Assembly: GCA_002391065.1 (NCBI GenBank)
Contig: DGRP01000083.1
Coordinates: 1 to 11,389 of the forward strand
DNA: 11,389 nt
Origin: Ruminococcus sp. UBA4385
GTDB taxonomy: Bacteria; Bacillota_A; Clostridia; Oscillospirales; Ruminococcaceae
Reading direction: 5' to 3'
Shown: in pieces, positions 7,176 through 11,389 of the stretch
How the letters are laid out: each line of letters starts with the position of its first letter
Position numbering within the stretch: the stretch's first letter is position 1
Position numbers and translations under genes: made by a program
Notes under the pieces: generated by a model
The model's database searches: none
What the model was told of the DNA's origin: nothing
Seen by the model: the letters and a program-made list of their open reading frames with translations, nothing else

Positions 7176-7886
7176 ATGAAGCGGGTACTGATATATGATG
7201 ACCTTGCTGAGCACAGCGAAACACTTTCTGCGATACTGAAAAAGCTTCTTAATACTAAAACAGAAATAGATATTGCTCACAACAATGATGAGGCTGTGGA
7301 GTTTATTTCAGCGAACAGCTATGCGGTTATCTTTCTTGATATTGAGCTTGACGCAAACAAAAACGGTATAGACTTCGGCAAGCTGATAAGGCAGAACTGC
7401 AAGGGAACAGCACTGGTGTATATAACCTCGTACATAAAATATGCGGAAGATATCTTTGTAAATTCTCCCGATGCACTTATGCTCAAGCCCTTTTCCGAGG
7501 AGGGTGTAAACCGCACTCTCAATATACTCAGGCTGAAAAACGAAGAGGACGATGTTATATCTGTCAGCTTCGGCAAAAACGGGGTTGAGAGCATATCGCT
7601 CAGCAATATCGAGTATATTGAATCTTCAAACCGCAGGCTCAGCTTTTACTCTGATAATAAAGAGCCTGCATACCAGTTTTTTAATGTCAAGCTTACGGAG
7701 CTTATGAAAAAGCTTCCGCCGTATTTTGTGCGCTGTCATTACAGTATTGCTGTGAACATGAGAAAGGTCAGACACCTTGAAAGATATTTCTTTGTTATGG
7801 AAAGCCAACGTGAAGTCCCTATAAGTCAGGGACGCTTTGCAGATACCAGAAAATCGTACCTTACGTTCCTTGGAGACAAGCTATGA
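7176..7886 (+). CDS. LytTR-family response regulator
   Basis: This is a 236-residue two-component regulator. The N-terminal receiver domain (residues 1-120) has the acidic pair Asp8-Asp9 in LIYDD, the phospho-acceptor Asp55 in VIFLDIEL, Thr84 in YITSYIKYAED, and Lys104 in MLKPF, so it should be phosphorylatable. The C-terminal half (about 130-236) is a LytTR DNA-binding domain: the start of the beta-sheet at SISLSNIEYIESSNRRL, then the FVRCHYSIAVNMRKVRHLER segment characteristic of this family. The ATG at 7176 is preceded by a G-rich ribosome site (7164-7169). Its TGA overlaps the ATG of the first kinase by four bases (ATGA), so synthesis is coupled. The same order is seen in AgrA/AgrC-like systems, but no AgrB or peptide gene is present here, and the target genes are unknown. 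Confidence 0.92.
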   Translation: MKRVLIYDDLAEHSETLSAILKKLLNTKTEIDIAHNNDEAVEFISANSYAVIFLDIELDANKNGIDFGKLIRQNCKGTALVYITSYIKYAEDIFVNSPDALMLKPFSEEGVNRTLNILRLKNEEDDVISVSFGKNGVESISLSNIEYIESSNRRLSFYSDNKEPAYQFFNVKLTELMKKLPPYFVRCHYSIAVNMRKVRHLERYFFVMESQREVPISQGRFADTRKSYLTFLGDKL

Positions 7887-9196
7887 ACCTTTATGAAATA
7901 AATTACGGTCTGAATCTTATAGTTCAGCTTATGCTCGGAGTGTTCCTGTTCAACAACCTGTGCAAAAACAAGCACGGCTTTGTTGTTACCCTTATCTGCT
8001 ACTATCTGCCGTTTCTGCTGATACAGATACTTTCCCTGCATTACACCAAGCTTCCGCAGGCTGTTTACAGTATGCTGAAAATGAGCCTGACAGTAATAAT
8101 ACTTATGACCTTTTATGATGCGGGCATAAAGCAGGCATTGAAAGCGCTGGCGCTGTTTACATTTCTCCAGCTTATATGCGAGTTCCCCTCGATAGGAATA
8201 GTAAAGATCCTGGGCTATAATATTTTCTCGGATTATTCTTCGGTAAACGGCTCGGTTTATATAACTGTGGGACGTATATTTATTATAAATCTGTTTCTTG
8301 TAGTGATACTGGCATCAGTGTATTTATATTCGAGGAAAAAGGACAATGATATTCACAGGGTCACCGACCTGCTTATGATTTTTGTGTTTGATGTGCTGCA
8401 CATGCTGTTCCTTATATTCTACTACAAGGTAAACTTCAAAAACATCACCGAGACAGACAATCTGATACAGATAATCTTTCAGGGAATACTGATAATGCTT
8501 CTGCTGATACAGTATCATAACACCCGACGCACAAGAAGCCTTATCAAAACAGAGCAGGAGCTTCAGCTGATGAAAGAGGAAATGGAGAACAACTATAAGT
8601 ATTATCTGCTTGCCGAATCCAGATTTGACGATGTATCGGGGCTGGTAAACGAGCTCAGCGAACAGATAGGCATTTTCCGTGAGCAGATGAAAACACAGCC
8701 TGATTCCCTCGAAACCGACAGCTTTATGGATAACATAAACAAAAAGCTGAACTCAATAAAGGCAGTAAACTACTGCGCAAACAAGACGGTAAATGCAGTT
8801 CTTACACTGAAGCTCAACGAGGAAAGGGTAAGACCTGTAAATACTCAGCTTGTACTGCGAAGCTGTGAGGTTCTTTCGGAAATAAGCGATTATGACCTTT
8901 GCAGCCTGTTCTCTAACCTGTTTGACAATGCCGTAAACAGCTGTCTGCGGACAGCCTGCCCTGAAAAATCATTTATCGAAATGAAAAGCGATATAAAAAA
9001 CGAATACTTTGTACTGCGTGTAAGCAATTCCTGTGAGGACTCTGAGGCTGAGCTTTCCTCGCCGAAGAGTGCAGGCCACGGCTACGGTCTCAGGATAACA
9101 CAGGATATATGCAGGCGCAACGGCGGAGAGCTTATCCTTGACCGTGACGGCAATGTAATGCACGCAACTGTATTTCTGAGGAATGTACAAGCATGA
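7883..9196 (+). CDS. GHKL histidine kinase lacking the phospho-accepting histidine (catalytic subunit?)
   Basis: This 437-residue protein has about seven membrane segments (approximately 8-26, 33-52, 61-79, 84-103, 125-149, 160-181, 192-211), then a coiled linker and a cytoplasmic AgrC/GHKL-type kinase region. Where relatives have the H-box R-H-D, it reads Val255-Asn256-Glu257 in SGLVNELSEQ, so the phosphorylated histidine is absent. The ATP-binding boxes look intact: N-box LFSNLFDNAVNSC with Asp348-Asn349, and G-box GHGYGLRI at 398-405. The linker EMENNYKYYLLAESRFDDVS is nearly the same as in the next gene, showing tandem duplication. The start overlaps the regulator stop and the stop overlaps the next start, each by four bases. 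I infer it can bind ATP but cannot autophosphorylate, and probably acts on the neighbouring kinase within a heterodimer. It could instead be a phosphatase or a pure sensor. Confidence 0.9.
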   Translation: MNLYEINYGLNLIVQLMLGVFLFNNLCKNKHGFVVTLICYYLPFLLIQILSLHYTKLPQAVYSMLKMSLTVIILMTFYDAGIKQALKALALFTFLQLICEFPSIGIVKILGYNIFSDYSSVNGSVYITVGRIFIINLFLVVILASVYLYSRKKDNDIHRVTDLLMIFVFDVLHMLFLIFYYKVNFKNITETDNLIQIIFQGILIMLLLIQYHNTRRTRSLIKTEQELQLMKEEMENNYKYYLLAESRFDDVSGLVNELSEQIGIFREQMKTQPDSLETDSFMDNINKKLNSIKAVNYCANKTVNAVLTLKLNEERVRPVNTQLVLRSCEVLSEISDYDLCSLFSNLFDNAVNSCLRTACPEKSFIEMKSDIKNEYFVLRVSNSCEDSEAELSSPKSAGHGYGLRITQDICRRNGGELILDRDGNVMHATVFLRNVQA

Positions 9197-10512
9197 ATAC
9201 TGTAATTTATCTGCTGAATACTATCGTTCAGCAACTGGCCGTATCGTTCTATTTTTATCAGATCGGCAAGCCTAAATACAAATATCCGATAGTCTTTCTG
9301 GGTATGTGCTCGGCTATCCTTATTGAGTACGGCATATCATATTGCTTTTTTCCGAATGCACCTATGTTTCCGCAGTACATATCAAAGATAGGAATTAATT
9401 TCTTTGTTTTCTATTTCCTGTTTGACGGCAGACTGCTGCATAAAATCATACAGCACCTGTCATTCTACCTGATAGCGATCATTGTCGAAGGCCTTATGTA
9501 CGGCTTTGTGTTGTTTGTATTCTCGGCTGTGAAATATACGGAATATAACATTGTCAATGATTCGTATATCATAGCCGCAGGAAGAATAATGACTGCCGAT
9601 CTACTTCTTGCAGTGCTTGTCGGCGTTGCGGAGATAGTGAATATCCGCCTCAGGAAAGACAAAGCAGATAAGGCTGTTATTAAAGACCTGTTTTTCATTA
9701 TTGTTTTAATGCTGGGCCATTTCGGTTATCTGCTGATATACTATAAGCTCAACAAAAATGACCGTACAAACATGAACAATCTTATTCAGCTGGCTTATCA
9801 GGTATTGTTTCTGGTGCTGGTGTTCATTCAGTATTACACAGCGCTGCGCTCCCGTGAGCTTATGAGGGCTGAGCAGCAATTCCGGATAGTCAGGGCTGAA
9901 ATGGATAACAACTACCGATACTATCAGCTTGCGGAGTCAAAGTTTGATGAGATCTCAAAGCTGAGACATGACCTTAACAATCAGCTCGGAACAGTAAGAC
10001 AGCTTCTTGTAAACGGCAATGATATAGAACGTGCCGAAAGCATTATCGACAGCATAAGCGAGAACCTTGCAAAGGTAAGACCTTCGGTATACTGTGCGGA
10101 TAAGGCGCTGAATGCGGTGCTGTCTGTGAAGTACAATGAGCTGAAGGCAAAGGATATTGAGCTTCATTTCAGCTTTGAGGGCTGTGATGAGTTTAGCTCG
10201 GATACACATGAACTGTGTACGCTGTTTTCCGATATGCTGGATATCTGTGCCGAGGACTGCGCAGCCTTTGAGGCTGAGGATACACAGCAGCTGTATCTTA
10301 ACTGCATCGGCAGTGAGGACGGCTTCCGACTGAGCATTACTTCGCCCTGCGGACACGCAGAGGGGGAGCTTTCGGAAGGGAAAAGCCGGATACTGCAGCG
10401 CTCTGTTGAACAAATTTGCAGAAAATACGGCGGAAGCTTCTCAAGGCAGAAAAAAGATGACCGTATGATAAGCTTCGCAGAAATAAAAGTTCGGAATGAT
10501 CTCTCTGTATAA
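9193..10512 (+). CDS. GHKL-like histidine kinase with intact H-box but degenerate ATP-binding domain
   Basis: This 439-residue paralogue of the preceding gene has the same layout: about seven membrane segments (roughly 5-23, 31-53, 62-76, 81-110, 124-149, 163-183, 197-216), a linker, and a cytoplasmic kinase region. The H-box is complete, with His259 in SKLRHDLNNQLGTV. The ATP-binding part has lost its key residues: the N-box aligns as LFSDMLDICAEDC, so the Asn of Asp-Asn is Ile351, and the G-box position reads GKSRILQRS (396-404) with no GxGxG-like glycines. The helix after it (EQICRKYGG) is still recognisable, so this is divergence rather than truncation. It can probably accept phosphate but not bind ATP, the reverse of its neighbour. 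The gene starts in the stop of the previous one (ATGA), and its TAA falls in the loop of the terminator hairpin. Confidence 0.9.
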   Translation: MNTVIYLLNTIVQQLAVSFYFYQIGKPKYKYPIVFLGMCSAILIEYGISYCFFPNAPMFPQYISKIGINFFVFYFLFDGRLLHKIIQHLSFYLIAIIVEGLMYGFVLFVFSAVKYTEYNIVNDSYIIAAGRIMTADLLLAVLVGVAEIVNIRLRKDKADKAVIKDLFFIIVLMLGHFGYLLIYYKLNKNDRTNMNNLIQLAYQVLFLVLVFIQYYTALRSRELMRAEQQFRIVRAEMDNNYRYYQLAESKFDEISKLRHDLNNQLGTVRQLLVNGNDIERAESIIDSISENLAKVRPSVYCADKALNAVLSVKYNELKAKDIELHFSFEGCDEFSSDTHELCTLFSDMLDICAEDCAAFEAEDTQQLYLNCIGSEDGFRLSITSPCGHAEGELSEGKSRILQRSVEQICRKYGGSFSRQKKDDRMISFAEIKVRNDLSV

Positions 10513-10536
10513 AATGCAGAGGGATTTTTCTTTTTA
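10501..10536 (+). terminator. Intrinsic terminator of the regulator/kinase operon
   Basis: An eight-pair stem (10501-10508 with 10516-10523, two G-T pairs) is followed by ATTTTTCTTTTT. The stop codon of the second kinase (10510-10512) lies inside the loop, so the terminator overlaps the coding end. Confidence 0.7.
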
Positions 10537-10584
10537 AATTCTGCACCTCAGCGTTTAAATTTTGACGGTGCGGCTTACTCTGTG

Positions 10585-10613
10585 TTGAATATATGATACC
10601 AAAATGATATAAT
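10585..10613 (+). promoter_or_regulatory. Sigma-A-type promoter, TTGAAT-N17-TATAAT
   Basis: TTGAAT (10585-10590) and TATAAT (10608-10613) are 17 bases apart and point toward the structured leader and the signal-peptide gene at 10809. The predicted start point is near 10620, leaving about 190 bases of leader, unusually long for a bacterial gene. Confidence 0.7.
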
Positions 10614-10619
10614 TAGCAT

Positions 10620-10800
10620 GGCTTTTAGCAGGCTTGATGAAAAGGGGAAAGCAGGGTAGATAAGCAAGCAATATACAGGCTCGCTGCAGAATAAAGCAGC
10701 GGGCTCTGTATGATTGTTTGCGGGAAATCAGACGGTAAATTCGTGTTTAAGCACATTGCCGAAAACTGCCTGCCAGTATGATAAGCAAAATTCATATCGG
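10620..10800 (+). promoter_or_regulatory. Long structured 5' leader, unassigned riboswitch-like RNA
   Basis: The leader can fold into an enclosed junction. GCAGGC (10628-10633) pairs perfectly with GCCTGC (10768-10773). Inside is a long hairpin of about 24 pairs (10664-10687 with 10696-10721, 8-base loop, two single bulges), and a second hairpin CGGTAA...TTGCCG (10733-10761) flanked by CAG (10729-10731) and CTG (10766-10768). The strand between the closing helix and the long hairpin is purine-rich (AAAAGGGGAAA). The ribosome site GGAGG is at 10799-10803. The layout is riboswitch-like, but I cannot match it to a named class. The AAAAGGGGAA and GCCAG pieces faintly recall cobalamin riboswitches, yet the conserved CCCGC-ACTGT core is missing. 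Confidence 0.5.
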
Positions 10801-10808
10801 AGGTAACA

Positions 10809-11101
10809 ATGAAGAGATTTTTGCAGATAATGCTGTGTGCCGTGCTTTTCCCGAAGCTTACAGCCCTTGCCGAAGACGCACAGCTGCTTGATACTGAAAA
10901 GGCGGCAGAGACACTGATAGGGGAGTTCCTTAACAGCGGCGGCTTTGCGCAGGTGAGACTGAACACATTCCCTTTTATATCGAGGGAAACACAGGCTTTG
11001 ACGGCTTTGTTGTCTATCTGACCTATGATCCTCAGGTTATTACCCCTGTGGATATAGATGACAGCAACGGTGACATCAACACACCTATTGATAAGTTCTG
11101 A
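10809..11101 (+). pseudogene. Frameshifted secreted cohesin-like protein remnant
   Basis: The ATG at 10809, five bases after GGAGG, opens a good signal peptide (MKRFLQIMLCAVLF, predicted cleavage after ALA near residue 21). This frame runs on to a stop at 11021, but its last part has no recognisable fold. From about 10949 another frame reads AGETEHIPFYIEG, then GFDGFVVYLTYDPQVITPV, ending at a TGA (11099-11101). This is the hallmark start of a cohesin or cohesin-like beta-sandwich (GET..VPV, then L.YDP..L). The two pieces cannot be joined without a frame change between roughly 10917 and 10955. A GGGG run at 10920-10923 is one possible site. A complete cohesin is about 140 residues, so the fragment is also truncated. 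I infer a decayed cell-surface or cellulosome-type protein. The alternative is a short secreted protein whose second frame resembles cohesin by chance. Confidence 0.6.
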
Positions 11102-11143
11102 CAAGGCGCAGAAAGGTTTTTAAATCCAAACGGAGGTGAAAGA

Positions 11144-11389
11144 ATGAAGAAAATATTATTAAGGCAACACCGCACGACCCATGTGCATCAGATGCGCCGT
11201 CCAGATTTTCGTCAGATTGCCTAAATTCGACGCAGGCTTGCTGATGCAAGTCAAGGAGAATTTGGGTAATATGACGGATAAGCGGGTCGTCAAGCAGGCT
11301 TGACACGGCAGATGATGTGCAGAGGCGTTAGCCGCGGGTCGTGCGGTGTTGCCTTAAGCCGAATTGCCGCAGGCGTAATGGCAGCAGCG
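11144..11389 (+). pseudogene. Secreted-protein gene interrupted in its signal peptide by a MITE (continues past the window)
   Basis: A GGAGGTGA ribosome site at 11132-11139 leads to an ATG at 11144 encoding MKKILL, after which the MITE begins. In frame, the element stops translation at a TAA (11222-11224), giving a 26-residue dead-end peptide. Removing the 191-base element and one TTAA (195 bases in total) joins the frame precisely into MKKILLSRIAAGVMAAA, a normal signal-peptide start. The original gene therefore encoded an exported protein. What it does lies beyond the window. It starts 42 bases after the cohesin-like remnant and was probably in the same operon. Confidence 0.8.
11159..11357 (+). 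mobile_element. MITE copy B, complete, with TTAA target-site duplication
   Basis: This is a complete 191-base element (11163-11353) flanked by TTAA on both sides (11159-11162 and 11354-11357). The ends are 18-base perfect inverted repeats, GGCAACACCGCACGACCC and its complement. The interior is non-coding and contains short hairpins such as GTCAAGC-ag-GCTTGAC and CTTGC-tgat-GCAAG. The duplication is confirmed because removing one TTAA plus the element repairs the reading frame of the host gene. It is inverted relative to the copy at 1-169. TTAA is the target of piggyBac-type transposases, related in bacteria to the IS1380 family, but no transposase is present here to test this. Confidence 0.9.

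Noticed and set aside
7060..7280. Possible AgrD-like peptide gene near the kinase operon
   Set aside because: I looked for a short rightward gene with a ribosome site in the spacer before the regulator and after the second kinase and found none.
10620..10800. Cobalamin riboswitch
   Set aside because: Pieces such as AAAAGGGGAA and GCCAG are suggestive, but the conserved central core (CCCGC followed by ACTGT) and the paired GGTG...TCC element are not there.
11085..11306. Leftward 73-residue frame across the second MITE
   Set aside because: It is a translation of the mobile element and its flank, with no ribosome site; the matching element at 1-169 shows that the sequence is non-coding.

Overview
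The window looks like a chromosomal segment of a Gram-positive gut or rumen bacterium, most likely a Ruminococcus-type member of the Oscillospiraceae. I infer this from codon use, strong GGAGG ribosome sites, a 7-TM AgrC-like kinase/LytTR operon, a Bacillus-style ECF promoter, and a remnant that resembles a cellulosomal cohesin module. No species can be assigned from the sequence alone.

Layout. Positions 1-169 hold most of a small non-coding transposable element (a MITE) ending at a TTAA. It sits directly against a promoter (170-198) that reads into 271-2556, a 761-residue helical protein of unknown function. After a spacer with two look-alike terminators and GC-rich hairpins comes a second unknown helical protein (2896-4365). 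Its C-terminal half appears distantly related to that of the first. A perfect bidirectional terminator (4399-4431) separates these from a leftward operon read from about 6950 down to 4439: an ECF sigma factor, a zinc-finger membrane anti-sigma factor, and a lipoprotein with nine Ser-Ser-Gly-type repeats (DUF4097-like). An ECF-type promoter, TGTAAC-N16-CGTCTA, precedes the sigma gene and suggests autoregulation.

Divergent from that operon, a consensus promoter (7108-7136) drives three translationally coupled genes (7176-10512): a LytTR response regulator and two tandem 7-TM GHKL histidine kinases. The two kinases have complementary defects. The first has intact ATP-binding boxes but lacks the phospho-accepting histidine. 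The second keeps the RHD histidine box but has lost the N- and G-boxes. I infer an obligate pair in which one subunit phosphorylates the other in trans. This is the most interesting point in the window.

The right end (10585-11389) is a decaying secreted-protein locus. A promoter leads into an elaborately foldable leader RNA, then a signal-peptide gene frameshifted into a cohesin-like fragment. A second signal-peptide gene follows, cut by another MITE copy. Removing that MITE and one TTAA restores an uninterrupted signal-peptide frame, which proves the insertion site and the 4-bp duplication. The two MITE copies are inverted relative to each other and differ at about five positions over 169 bases.
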